NCBI GenBank assembly: GCA_033782935.1
Contig: JAWQEG010000414.1
Coordinates: forward strand, 253,001 to 317,000
DNA: 64,000 nt
Origin: Petrolisthes cinctipes
Lineage: Eukaryota > Arthropoda > Malacostraca > Decapoda > Porcellanidae
Direction of reading: 5' to 3'
Shown here: positions 13,081 to 26,725 of the stretch, in pieces
How the letters are laid out: each line of letters begins with the position of its first letter
How positions within the stretch are numbered: the stretch's first letter is position 1
Notes under the pieces: model-generated
What the model was told of the DNA's origin: nothing
Seen by the model: the letters and a program-made list of their open reading frames with translations, nothing else
The model's database searches: none
Program-made: the position numbers and the translations under genes

Positions 13081-15720
13081 CCAAAACATGCTGAAAATCG
13101 ATATTTTATATGCCCAAAGTCAATATGTGTATGCATCTTCTGTACCCGTGTATATCCCTAATTCTGGTTCAAAACACCAGAAAATTCGATATATTTGGGT
13201 CCCAGAAGCGATCTGTACATGCCTACTCAGTGCTAGAATATTTTCAAATTATACGCCCAAAACATACTAAAAATCGATATTTTGGGTGCCAAAGTCGATA
13301 GGTGCATGCAACTTCTGTACCCGTTTATATCTCAAATTCAGGCTTAGAACACCCAAAAAATCGATATTTTTGTGTCCCAGAAGCGATCTGTACATGTCTA
13401 CACCGTGCTATAGTATTTTCAAAATACAGGCCAAAAACATGCTCAAAATCGATATTTTAGGTGCCCAAAGTCGATATGTGCATGCATCTTCTGTATCCGT
13501 TCATATCTCAAATTCAGGCTCAGAACACCCTAAAATTCGATTTATTTGGGTTCCTGAAGCGATCTGTACGTGTCTACTCAGTGTTAGAGTATTTTAAAAA
13601 TACAGTTCCAAAACATGCTCAAAATCGATATTTTGGGTGCCCAAAGTCGATATGTGCATGCATCTTCTGTACCCGTTTATATCTCAAATTCAGACTCAAA
13701 ATACCCGAATATTCGATATTTTTGGGTCCCAAAAGCAATGTGTACATGCATACTCCGTGTTAGAGTATTTTCAAAATACAGGCCTAAAAACATGCTGAAA
13801 ATCGATATTTTAGCTGCCCAAAGTCAATATGTGTATGCATCTTCTGTACACGTCTATATCCCAAATTCAGATTCAAAACACTCAAAAATTTGATATTATT
13901 GGGTCCCAGAAGCAATCTGTACATGCCTACTTCTTGCTAGAATGTTTTCAAGATACAGACCCAAAACATACTCAAAATCGATATTTTAGGTGCAAAAAGT
14001 CGAAATGTGCATGCATCTTCTGTACCCGTTTATATCTCAAATTCAGACTCAAAACACCCGAAAATTCGATATTTTTGGGTCCCAGAAGCGATCTGTACAT
14101 CCATACTCCGTGTTAGAGTATTTTCAAAATACAGGCCTAAAATATGCTGTAAATCGATATTTTAGCTGCCCAAATTCAATATGTGTATGCATCTTCTGTA
14201 CCCGTCTATATCCCAAATTCAGGTTCAAAACACTCGAAAATTCGATATTTTTGAGTCCCAGAAGCAATCTGTACATGCCTACTTCTTGCTAGAAAGTTTT
14301 CATGATACAGACCCAAAACATGCTCAAAATCGATATTTTAGGTGCAAAAAGTCGAAATGTGCATGCATCTTCTGTACCCGTTCATATCACAAATTCAGGC
14401 TCAGAACACCCTAAAATTCGATTTATTTGGGTTCCAGAAGCGATCTGTACGAGTCTACTCAGTGTTAGAGTATTTTCAAAATACAGGACTAAAACATGCT
14501 GAAAATCGATATTTTAGCTGCCCAAAGTCAATATGTGTATGCATCTTCTGTACACGTCTATATCCCAAATTCAGATTCAAAACACTCAAAAATTCGATAT
14601 TTTTGGGTCCCAGAAGCAATCTGTACATGCCTACTTCTTGCTAGAATGTTTTCAAGATACAGACCCAAAACATACTCAAAATCGATATTTTAGGTGCAAA
14701 AAGTCGAAATGTGCATGCATCTTCTGTACCCGTTTATATCTCAAATTCAGGCTCAAAACACCCGAAAATTCGATATTTTTGGGTCCCAGAAGCGATCTGT
14801 ACATGCATACTCCGTGTTAGAGTATTTTCAAAATACAGGCCTAAAATATGCTGTAAATCGATATTTTAGCTGCCCAAAGTCAATATGTGTATGCATCTTC
14901 TGTACCCGTCTATATCCCAAATTCAGGTTCAAAACACTCGAAAATTCGATATTTTTGAGTCCCAGAAGCAATCTGTACATGCCTACTTCTTGCTAGAAAG
15001 TTTTCATGATACAGACCCAAAACATGCTCAAAATCGATATTTTAGGTGCAAAAAGTCGATATGTGCATGCATCTTCTGTACCCGTTTATATCTCAAATTC
15101 AGGCTCAGAACACCCAAAAAATCGATATTTTTGTGTCCCAGAAGCGATCTGTACATGTCTACACCGTGTTATAGTATTTTTAAATTACAGGCCCGAAACA
15201 TGCTGAAAATCGATATTTTATGTGCCCAAAGTCAATATGTGTATGCATCTTCTGTACCCGTGTATATCCCAAATTCAGATTCAAAACCCTCAAAAATTCG
15301 ATATTTTTGGGTCCCAGAAGCAATCTGTACATGCCTACTTCTTGCTAGAATGTTTTCAAGATACAGACCCAAAACATGCTCAAAATCGATATTTTAGGTG
15401 CAAAAAGTCGAAATGTGCATGCATCTTCTGTACCCGTTTATATCTCAAATTCAGGCTCAGAACACCCGAAAATTCGATTTATTTGGGTCCCAGAAGCGAT
15501 CTGTACGTGTCTACTCAGTGTTAGAGTATTTTAAAAATTCAGGCCCAAAACATGCTCAAAATCGATATTTTGGGTGCCCAAAGTCGATATGTGCATGCAT
15601 CTTCTGTACCCGTTTATATCTCAAATTCAGGCTCAAAACACCCGAAAAGTCAATGTTTTTGGGTCCCAGAAGCGATCTGTACGTGCATACTCCGTGTTAG
15701 AGTGTTTTTAAAATACAGGC
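13081..15720 (+). repeat. Higher-order repeat block, copy 1 of 2 (2640 bp, 15 monomers)
   Basis: The block matches the next 2640 bp almost base for base. Shared private variants include TTTTATATGCCCAAAGTCAA, TTTGATATTATTGGGTCCC, an extra A in GGCCTAAAAACATGCTG, GTACATCCATACTCC, and GTTCATATCACAAATTC followed by GTACGAGTCTACTC. Homology at this offset starts about 150-180 bp further left with lower identity, and the junctions can be placed anywhere in phase. The block is an exact multiple of the monomer (15 x 176), as expected from unequal exchange within the array. Confidence 0.9.
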
Positions 15721-18360
15721 CCAAAACATGCTGAAAATCGATATTTTATATGCCCAAAGTCAATATGTGTATGCATCTTCTGTACCCGTGTATATCCCTA
15801 ATTCTGGTTCAAAACACCAGAAAATTCGATATATTTGGGTCCCAGAAGCGATCTGTACATGCCTACTCAGTGCTAGAATATTTTCAAATTATACGCCCAA
15901 AACATACTAAAAATCGATATTTTGGGTGCCAAAGTTGATCGGTGCATGCAACTTCTGTACCCGTTTATATCTCAAATTCAGGCTCAGAACACCCAAAAAA
16001 TCGATATTTTTGTGTCCCAGAAGCGATCTGTACATGTCTACACCGTGCTATAGTATTTTCAAAATACAGGCCAAAAACATGCTCAAAATCGATATATTAG
16101 GTGCCCAAAGTCGATATGTGCATGCATCTTCTGTATCCGTTCATATCTCAAATTCAGGCTCAGAACACCCTAAAATTCGATTTATTTGGGTTCCTGAAGC
16201 GATCTGTACGTGTCTACTCAGTGTTAGAGTATTTTAAAAATACAGGTCCAAAACATGCTCAAAATCGATATTTTGGGTGCCCAAAGTCGATATGTGCATG
16301 CATCTTCTGTACCCGTTTATATCTCAAATTCAGACTCAAAACACCGGAATATTCGATATTTTTGGGTCCCAAAAGCAATGTGTACATGCATACTCCGTGT
16401 TAGAGTATTTTCAAAATACAGGCCTAAAAACATGCTGAAAATCGATATTTTAGCTGCCCAAAGTCAATATGTGTATGCATCTTCTGTACACGTCTATATC
16501 CCAAATTCAGATTCAAAACACTCAAAAATTTGATATTATTGGGTCCCAGAAGCAATCTGTACATGCCTACTTCTTGCTAGAATGTTTTCAAGATACAGAC
16601 CCAAAACATACTCAAAATCGATATTTTAGGTGCAAAAAGTCGAAATGTGCATGCATCTTCTGTACCCGTTTATATCTCAAATTCAGACTCAAAACACCCG
16701 AAAATTCGATATTTTTGGGTCCCAGAAGCGATCTGTACATCCATACTCCGTGTTAGAGTATTTTCAAAATACAGGCCTAAAATATGCTGTAAATCGATAT
16801 TTTAGCTGCCCAAAGTCAATATGTGTATGCATCTTCTGTACCCGTCTATATCCCAAATTCAGGTTCAAAACACTCGAAAATTCGATATTTTTGAGTCCCA
16901 GAAGCAATCTGTACATGCCTACTTCTTGCTAGAAAGTTTTCATGATACAGACCCAAAACATGCTCAAAATCGATATTTTAGGTGCAAAAAGTCGAAATGT
17001 GCATGCATCTTCTGTACCCGTTCATATCACAAATTCAGGCTCAGAACACCCTAAAATTCGATTTATTTGGGTTCCAGAAGCGATCTGTACGAGTCTACTC
17101 AGTGTTAGAGTATTTTCAAAATACAGGACTAAAACATGCTGAAAATCGATATTTTAGCTGCCCAAAGTCAATATGTGTATGCATCTTCTGTACACGTCTA
17201 TATCCCAAATTCAGATTCAAAACACTCAAAAATTCGATATTTTTGGGTCCCAGAAGCAATCTGTACATGCCTACTTCTTGCTAGAATGTTTTCAAGATAC
17301 AGACCCAAAACATACTCAAAATCGATATTTTAGGTGCAAAAAGTCGAAATGTGCATGCATCTTCTGTACCCGTTTATATCTCAAATTCAGGCTCAAAACA
17401 CCCGAAAATTCGATATTTTTGGGTCCCAGAAGCGATCTGTACATGCATACTCCGTGTTAGAGTATTTTCAAAATACAGGCCTAAAATATGCTGTAAATCG
17501 ATATTTTAGCTGCCCAAAGTCAATATGTGTCTGCATCTTCTGTACCCGTCTATATCCCAAATTCAGGTTCAAAACACTCGAAAATTCGATATTTTTGAGT
17601 CCCAGAAGCAATCTGTACATGCCTACTTCTTGCTAGAAAGTTTTCATGATACAGACCCAAAACATGCTCAAAATCGATATTTTAGGTGCAAAAAGTCGAT
17701 ATGTGCATGCATCTTCTGTACCCGTTTATATCTCAAATTCAGGCTCAGAACACCCAAAAAATCGATATTTTTGTGTCCCAGAAGCGATCTGTACATGTCT
17801 ACACCGTGTTATAGTATTTTTAAATTACAGGCCCGAAACATGCTGAAAATCGATATTTTATGTGCCCAAAGTCAATTTGTGTATGCATCTTCTGTACCCG
17901 TGTATATCCCAAATTCAGATTCAAAACCCTCAAAAATTCGATATTTTTGTGTCCCAGAAGCAATCTGTACATGCCTACTTCTTGCTAGAATGTTTTCAAG
18001 ATACAGACCCAAAACATGCTCAAAATCGATATTTTAGGTGCAAAAAGTCGAAATGTGCATGCATCTTCTGTACCCGTTTATATCTCAAATTCAGGCTCAG
18101 AACACCCGAAAATTCGATTTATTTGGGTCCCAGAAGCGATCTGTACGTGTCTACTCAGTGTTAGAGTATTTTAAAAATTCAGGCCCAAAACATGCTCAAA
18201 ATCGATATTTTGGGTGCCCAAAGTCGATATGTGCATGCATCTTCTGTACCCGTTTATATCTCAAATTCAGGCTCAAAACACCCGAAAATTCAATGTTTTT
18301 GGGTCCCAGAAGCGATCTGTACGTGCATACTCCGTGTTAGAGTGTTTTTAAAATACAGGT
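15721..18360 (+). repeat. Higher-order repeat block, copy 2 of 2 (2640 bp, 15 monomers)
   Basis: This is the second copy of the 15-monomer block. Differences from copy 1 are scattered single bases, for example GCCAAAGTTGATCGGTGC at 15927 against GCCAAAGTCGATAGGTGC at 13287, GATATATTAGG at 16091, GTGTCTGCATC at 17527 and GTCAATTTGTG at 17872. Similarity at the 2640-bp offset ends near 18360, where copy 2 continues with a different class (GCTCAAAATCG with TTTTGGGTGCCC) instead of the TTTTATATGCCC monomer. Confidence 0.9.
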
Positions 18361-21300
18361 CCAAAACATGCTCAAAATCGATATTTTGGGTGCCCAAAGT
18401 CGATATGTGCATGCATCTTCTGTACCCGTTTATATCTCAAATTCAGACTCAAAACACCCGAATATTCGATATTTTTGGGTCTCAAAAGCCAACTGTACAT
18501 GCATACTCCGTGTTAGAGTATTTTTAAAATACAGGCCCAAAACATGCTGTAAATCGATATTTTATGTGCCCAAAGTCAATATGTGTATGCATCTTCTGTA
18601 CCCGTCTATATCCCAAATTCAGGTTCAAAACACTCGAAAATTCGATATTTTTGAGTCCCAGAAGCAATCTGTACATGCCTACTTCTTGCTAGAAAGTTTT
18701 CATTATACAGACCCAAAAAATGCTCAAAATCGATATTTTAGGTGCAAAAAGTCGATATGTGCATGCATCCTCTGTACCCGGTTATATCCCAATTTCTGGC
18801 TCAAAACACCCGTAAATTCGATATTTTAGGGTCCCAGAAGTGATCTGTACATGCCTACTCAGTGCTAGAATATTTTCAAATTATACGCCCAAAACATACT
18901 AAAAATCGATATTTTGGGTGCCAAAGTCGATATGTGCATGCATCTTCTGTACCCGTTTATATCTCAAATTCAGGCTCAAAACACCCAAAAAATCGATATT
19001 TTTGTGTCCCAGAAGTGATCTGTACATGTCTACACCGTGTTTGAGTATTTTCAAAATACAGGCCCAAAACATGCTCAAAATCGATATTTTAGGTGCAAAA
19101 AGTCGATATGTGCATGCATCTTCTGTACCTGTTCATATCTCAAATTCAGGCTCAGAAAAACCGAAAATTCGATTTATTTTGGTCCCAAAAGCAATGTGTA
19201 CATGCATACTCTGTTTTAGAGTATTTTCAAAATACAGGCCTAAAACATGCTGAAAATCTATATATTAGGTGCCCAAAGTCAATATGTGTATGCATCTTCT
19301 GTACCCGTTTATATCTCAAATTCAGGCTCAAAACACCCGAAAATTCAATGTTTTTGGGTCCCAGAAGCGATCTGTACGTGCATACTCCGTGTTAGAGTGT
19401 TTTCAAGATACAGACCCAAAACATACTCAAAATCGATATTTTAGGTGCAAAAAGTCAAAATGTACATGCATCTTCTGTACCCGTTTATATCTCAAATTCA
19501 GGCTCAGAACACCCGAAAATTCGATTTATTTGGGTCCCAGAAGCGATCTGTACGTGTCTGCTCAGTGTTAGAGTATTTTAAAAATTCAGGCCGAAAACAT
19601 GCTCAAAATCGATATTTTGGGTGCCCAAAGTCGATATGTGCATGCATCTTCTTTACACGTTTATATCTCAAATTCAGGCTCAAAACACCCGAAAATCCAA
19701 TGTTTTTTGGTCCCAGAAGCGATCTGTACGTGCATACTCCGTGTTAGAGTGTTTTTAAAATACAGGCCCAAAACATGCTGAAAATCGATATTTTTTGTGC
19801 CCAAAGTCAATATGTGTATGCATCTTCTGTACCCGTGTATATCCCTAATTCTGGTTCAAAACACCAGAAAATTCGATATATTTGGGTCCCAGAAGCGATC
19901 TGTACATGCCTACTCAGTGCTAGAATATTTTCAAATTATACGCCCAAAACATACTAAAAATCGATATTTTGGGTGCCAAAGTCGATATGTGCATGCATCT
20001 CTTGTACCCGTTTATATCTCAAATTCAGGCTCAAAACACCCAAAAAATCGATATTTAAGTGTCCTAGAAGCGATCTGTACATGTCTACACCGTGCTATAG
20101 TATTTTCAAAATACAGGCCCAAAACATGCTCAAAATCGATATTTTAGGTGCCCAAAGTCGATATGTGCATGCATCTTCTGTACCCGTTTATATCTCAAAT
20201 TCAGACTCAAAACACCCGAATATTCGATAATTTTGGGTCCCAAAAGCAATGTGTACATGCATACTCCGTGTTAGAGTATTTTCAAAATACAGGCCTAAAA
20301 CATGCTGAAAATCGATATTTTAGCTGCCCAAAGTCAATAAGTGTATGCATATTCTGTACACGTCTATATCCCAAATTCAGATTCAAAACACTCAAAAATT
20401 CGATATTTTTGGGTCCCAGAAGCAATCTGTACATGCCTACTTCTTGCTAGAATGTTTTCAAGATACAGACCCAAAACATACTCAAAATCGATATTTTGGG
20501 TGCCCAAAGTCGATATGTGAATGCATCTTCTGTACCCGTTTATATCTCAAATTCAGACTCAAAACACCCGAATATTTGATATTTTTGGGTCCCAAAAGCA
20601 ATGTGTACATGCATACTCTGTTTTAGAGTATTTTCAAAATACAGGCCTAAAACATGCTGAAAATCGATATTTTAGCTGCCCAAAGTCAATATGTGTATGC
20701 ATCTTCTGTACCCGTCTATATCCCAAATTCAGATTCAAAACACTCAAAAATTCGATATTTTTGGGTCCCAGAAGCAATCTGTACATGTCTACTTCTTGTT
20801 AGAATGTTTTCAAGATACAGACCCAAAACATACTCAAAATCGATATTTTAGGTGCAAAAAGTCGAAATGTGCATGCATCTTCTGTATCCGTCTATATCCC
20901 AAATTCTGGTTCAAAATACCCGAAAATTCGATATTTTTGGGTCCCAGAAGCGATCTGTACATGGCTACTCCGTGTTAGAGTATTTTCAAAATACAGGCCC
21001 AAAACATGCTCAAAATCGATATTTAAGGTGCAAAAAGTCGATATGTGCATGCATCTTCTGTACCCGTTTATATCTCAAATTCAGACTCAAAACACCCGAA
21101 TATTCGATATTTTTGGGTCCCAAAAGCAATGTGTACATGCATACTCTGTTTTAGAGTATTTTCAAAATACAGGCCTAAAACATGCTGAAAATCGATATTT
21201 TAGCTGCCCAAAGTCAATATGTGTATGCATCTTCTGTACCCGTCTATATCCCAAATTCAGATTCAAAAAACTCAAAAATTCGATATTTTTTGGTCCCAGA

Positions 21301-23424
21301 AGCAATCTGTACATGCCTACACCGTGCTAGAGTATTTTCAAAATACAGGCCCAAAACATGCTCAAAATCGATATTTTAGGTGCCCAAAGTCGATATGTGC
21401 ATGCATCTTCTGTATCCGTTCATATCTCAAATTCAGGCTCAGAACACCCTAAAATTCGATTTATTTGGGTTCCAGAAGCGATCTGTACGTGTCTACTCAG
21501 TGTTAGAGTTTTTTCAAAATACAGGCCCAAAACATGCTCAAAATCGATATTTTGGGTGCCCAAAGTCGATATGTGCATGCATCTTCTGTACCCGTTTATA
21601 TCTCAAATTCAGACTCAAAACACCCGAATATTCGATATTTTTGGGTCCCAAAAGCAATGTGTAAATGCATACTCTGTTTTAGAGTACTTTCAAAATACAG
21701 GCCTAAAATATGCTGAAAATCGATATTTTAGCTGCCCAAAGTCAATATGTGTATGTATCTTCTGTACCCGTCTATATCCCAAATTCAGATTCAAAACACT
21801 CAAAAATTCGATATTTTTGGGTCCCAGAAGCAATCTGTACATGCCTACTTCTTGCTAGAATATTTTCAAGATACAGACCCAAAACATACTCAAAATCGAT
21901 ATTTTAGGTGCAAAAAGTCGAAATGTGCATGCATCTTCTGTACCCGTTTATATCTCAAAATCAGGCTCAGAACACCCGAAAATTCGAATTATTTGGGTCC
22001 CAGAAGCGATCTGTACGTGTCTACTCAGTGTTTGAGTATTTTAAAAATTCAGGCCCAAAACATGCTCAAAATCGATATTTTGGGTGCCCAAAGTCGATAT
22101 GTGCATGCATCTTCTGTACACGTCTATATCCCAAATTCAGATTCAAAACACTCAAAAATTCGATATTTTTGGGTCCCAGAAGCAATCTGTACATGCCTAC
22201 TTCTTGCTAGAATGTTTTCAAGATACAGACCCAAAACATACTCAAAATAGATATTTTAGGTGCCCAAAGTCGAAATGTGCATGCATCTTCTGTATCCGTC
22301 TATATCCCAAATTCTGGTTCAAAACACCCGAAAATTCGATATTTTTGGGTCCCAGAAGCGATCTGTACATGGCTACTCCGTGTTAGAGTATTTTCAATAT
22401 ATAGGCCCAAAACATGCTCAAAATCGATATTTTAGGTGCAAAAAGTCGATATGTGCATGCATCTTCTGTACCCGTTTATATCTCAAATTCAGACTCAAAA
22501 CACCCGAATATTCGATATTTTTGGGTCCCAAAAGCAATGTGTACATGCATACTCTGTTTTAGAGTATTTAAAAATTCAGGCCCAAAACATGCTCAAAATC
22601 GATATTTTGGGTGCCCAAAGTCGATATGTGCATGCATCTTCTGTACCCGTTTATATCTCAAATTCAGGCTCAAAACACCCGAAAATTCAATGTTTTTGGG
22701 TCCCAGAAGCGATCTGTACGTGCATACTCCGTGTTAGAGTGTTTTTAAAATACAGGCCCAAAACATGCTGAAAATCGATATTTTATGTGCCCAAAGTCAA
22801 TATGTGTATGCATCTTCTGTACCCGTGTATATCCCTAATTCTGGATCAAAACACCAGAAAATTCGATATATTTGGGTCCCAGAAGCGATCTGTACATGCC
22901 TACTCAGTGCTAGAATATTTTCAAATTATACGCCCAAAACATACTAAAAATCGATATTTTGGGTGCCAAAGTCGATATGTGCATGCATCTTCTGTACCCG
23001 TTTATATCTCAAATTCAGGCTCAAAACACCCAAAAAATCGATATTTCTGTGTCCCAGAAGTGATCTGTACATGTCTACACCGTGTTTGAGTATTTTCAAA
23101 ATACAGGCCCAAAACATGCTCAAAATCGATATTTTAGGTGCCCAAAGTCGATAAGTGCATGCATCTTCTGTATCCGTTCATATCTCAAATTCAGGCTCAG
23201 AACACCCTAAAATTCGATTTATTTGGGTTCCAGAAGCGATCTGTACGTGTCTACTCAGTGTTAGAGTATTTTAGAAATACAGGTCCAAAACATGCTCAAA
23301 ATCGATATTTTGGGTGCCCAAAGTCGATATGTGCATGCATCTTCTGTACCCGTTTATATCTCAAATTCAGACTCAAAACACCCGAATATTCGATATTTTT
23401 GGGTCCCAAAAGCAATGTGTACAT

Positions 23425-24790
23425 GCATACTCCGTGTTAGAGTACTTTCAAATTACAGGCCTAAAACATGCTGAAAATCGATATTTTAGCTGCCCAAAGT
23501 CAATATGTGTATGCATCTTCTGTACACGTCTATATCCCAAATTCAGATTCAAAACACTCAAAAATTCGATATTTTTGGGTCCCAGAAGCAATCTGTACAT
23601 GCCTACTTCTTGCTAGAATGTTTTCAAGATACAGACCCAAAACATACTCAAAATCGATATTTTAGGTGCCCAAAGTCGAAATGTGCATGCACCTTCTGTA
23701 TCCGTCTATATCCCAAATTCTGGTTCAAAACACCCGATAATTCGATAATTTTGGGTCCCAGAAGCAATCTGTACATACCTACTCCTTGCTAGAATTTTTT
23801 CAAGATACAGACCCAAAACATGCTCAAAATCGATATTTTAGGGGCAAAAAGTCGATATGTGCATGCATCCTCTGTACCCGGTTATATCCCAATTTCTGGC
23901 TCAAAACACCCGAAAATTCGATATTTTTGGGTCCCAGAAGCGATCTGTACATACCTACTCAGTGCTAGAATATTTTCAAATTATACGCCCAAAACATACT
24001 AAAAATCGATATTTTGGGTGCCAAAGTCGATATGTGCATGCATCTTCTGTACCCGTTTATATCTCAAATTCAGGCTCAAAACACCCAAAAAATCGATATT
24101 TTTGTGTCCCAGAACTGATCTGTACATGTCTACACCGTGTTTGAGTATTTTCAAAATACAGGCCCAAAACATGCTCAAAATCGATATTTTAGGTGCCCGA
24201 AGTCGATATGTGCATGCATCTTCTGTCCCTGTTCATATCTCAAATTCAGGCTCAGAACAACCGAAAATTCGATTTATTTGGGTCCCAGAAGCGATCTGTA
24301 CGTTTCTACTCAGTGTTAGAGTATGTTCAAAATACAGGTCCAAAACATGCTCAAAATCGATATTTTGGGTGCCCAAAGTCGATATGTGCATGCATCTTCT
24401 GTACCCGTTTATATCTCAAATTCAGAATCAAAACACCCGAATATTCGATAATTTTGGGTCCCAAAAGCAATGTGTACATGCATACTCCGTGTTAGAGTAT
24501 TTTCAAAATACAGGCCTAAAACATGCTGAAAATCGATATTTTAGCTGCCCAAAGTCAATATGTGTATGCATATTCTGTACACGTCTATATCCCAAATTCA
24601 GATTCAAAACACTCAAAAATTCGATATTTTTGGGTCCCAGAAGCAATCTGTACATGCCTACTTCTTGCTAGAATGTTTTTAAGATACAGACCCAAAACAT
24701 ACTGAAAATCGATATTTTAGGTGCTAAAAGTCGAAATGTGCATGCATCTTCTGTACCCGTTTATATCTCAAATTCAGGCTCAAAACACCC
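23425..24790 (+). repeat. Higher-order segment repeated 1935 bp downstream (copy 1)
   Basis: About 1.36 kb is repeated at an offset of 1935 bp (11 monomers minus 1 base). Shared features are the AAATTACAGGCC variant, the run of CAGATTCAAAACACTCAAAA monomers, the AATTTTTTCAAGATAC monomer, the GGTTATATCCCAATTTCTGG monomer followed by the AAATTATACGCCC class, the CAGAACAACCGAAAATTCG monomer and GTACGTTTCTACTCAGTG. A 217-codon frame is open in both copies, which reflects the duplication and not a gene. Confidence 0.85.
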
Positions 24791-25359
24791 GAAAATTCGA
24801 TATTTTTGGGTCCCAGAAGCGATCTGTACATGGCTACTCCGTGTTAGAGTATTTTCAAAATACAGGCCCAAAACATGCTCAAAATCGATATTTTAGGTGC
24901 AAAAAGTCGATATGTGCATGCATCTTCTGTACCCGTTTATATCTCAAATTCAGACTCAAAACACCCGAATATTCGATATTTTTGGGTCCCAAAAGCAATG
25001 TGTACATGCATACTCTGTTTTAGAGTATTTTCAAAATACAGGCCTAAAACATGCTGAAAATCGATATTTTAGCTGCCCAAAGTCAATATGTGTATGCATC
25101 TTCTGTACCCGTCTATATCCCAAATTCAGATTCATAACACTCAAAAATTCGATATTTTTGGGTCCCAGAAGTAATCTGTACATGCCTACACCGTGCTAGA
25201 GTATTTTCAAAATACAGGCACAAAACATGCTCAAAATCGATATTTTAGGTGCCCAAAGTTGATATGTGCATGCATCTTCTGTACCCGTTTATATCTCAAA
25301 TTCAGGCTCAAAACACCCGAAAATTCAATGTTTTTGGGTCCCAGAAGCGATCTGTACGT

Positions 25360-26725
25360 GCATACTCCGTGTTAGAGTATTTTCAAATTACAGGCCTAAA
25401 ACATGCTGAAAATCGATATTTTAGCTGCCCAAAGTCAATATGTGTATGCATCTTCTGTACACGTCTATATCCCAAATTCAGATTCAAAACACTCAAAAAT
25501 TCGATATTTTTGGGTCCCAGAAGCAATCTGTACATGCCTACTTCTTGCTAGAATGTTTTCAAGATACAGACCCAAAACATACTCAAAATCGATATTTTAG
25601 GTGCCCAAAGTCGAAATGTGCATGCATCTTCTGTATCCGTCTATATCCCAAATTCTGGTTCAAAACACCCGAAAATTCGATAATTTTGGGTCCCAGAAGC
25701 GATCTGTACATACCTACTCCTTGCTAGAATTTTTTCAAGATACAGACCCAAAACATGCTCAAAATCGATATTTTAGTTGCAAAAAGTCGATATGTGCATG
25801 CATCCTCTGTACCCGGTTATATCCCAATTTCTGGCTCAAAACACCCGAAAATTCGATATTTTTGGGTCCCAGAAGCGATCTGTACATGCCTACTCAGTGC
25901 TAGAATATTTTCAAATTATACGCCCAAAACATACTAAAAATCGATATTTTGGGTGCCAAAGTCGATATGTGCATGCATCTTCTGTACCCGTTTATATCTC
26001 AAATTCAGGCTCAAAACACCCAAAAAATCGATATTTTTGTGTCCCAGAAGTGATCTGTACATGTCTACACCGTGCTTGAGTATTTTCAAAATACAGGCCC
26101 AAAACATGCTCAAAATCGATATTTTAGGTGCCCGAAGTCGATATGTGCATGCATCTTCTGTACCTGTTCATATCTCAAATTCAGGCTCAGAACAACCGAA
26201 AATTCGATTTATTTGGGTTCCAGAAGCGATCTGTACGTTTCTACTCAGTGTTAGAGTATGTTCAAAATACAGGTCCAAAACATGCTCAAAATCGATATTT
26301 TGGGTGCCCAAAGTCGATATGTGCATGCATCTTCTGTACCAGTTTATATCTCAAATTCAGACTCAAAACACCCGAATATTCGATAATTTTGGGTCCCAAA
26401 AGCAATGTGTACATGCATACTCCGTGTTAGAGTATTTTCAAAATACAGGCCTAAAACATGCTGAAAATCGATATTTTAGCTGCCCAAAGTCAATATGTGT
26501 ATGCATCTTCTGTACCCGTCTATATCCCAAATTCAGATTCAAAACACTCAAAAATTCGATATTTTTGGGTCCCAGAAGCAATCTGTACATGCCTACTTCT
26601 TGCTAGAATGTTTTCAAGATACAGACCCAAAACATACTCAAAATCGATATTTTAGGTGCAAAAAGTCGAAATGTGCATGCATCTTCTGTACCCGTTTATA
26701 TCTCAAATTCAGGCTCAGAACACCC
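25360..26725 (+). repeat. Higher-order segment (copy 2), with a partial third copy to about 28.2 kb
   Basis: This is the second occurrence of the segment at 23425-24790, in the same order of monomer classes. A third, partial and more rearranged occurrence follows at about 27450-28240: it has the AATTTTTTCAAGATAC, GGTTATATCCCAATTTTTGG and CAGAACAACCGAAAATTCG monomers, and the marker monomer at 27662 carries AAATAATACG. Near 27083 a 9-bp deletion removes the second-half TTCGATAT core of one monomer. Confidence 0.8.
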
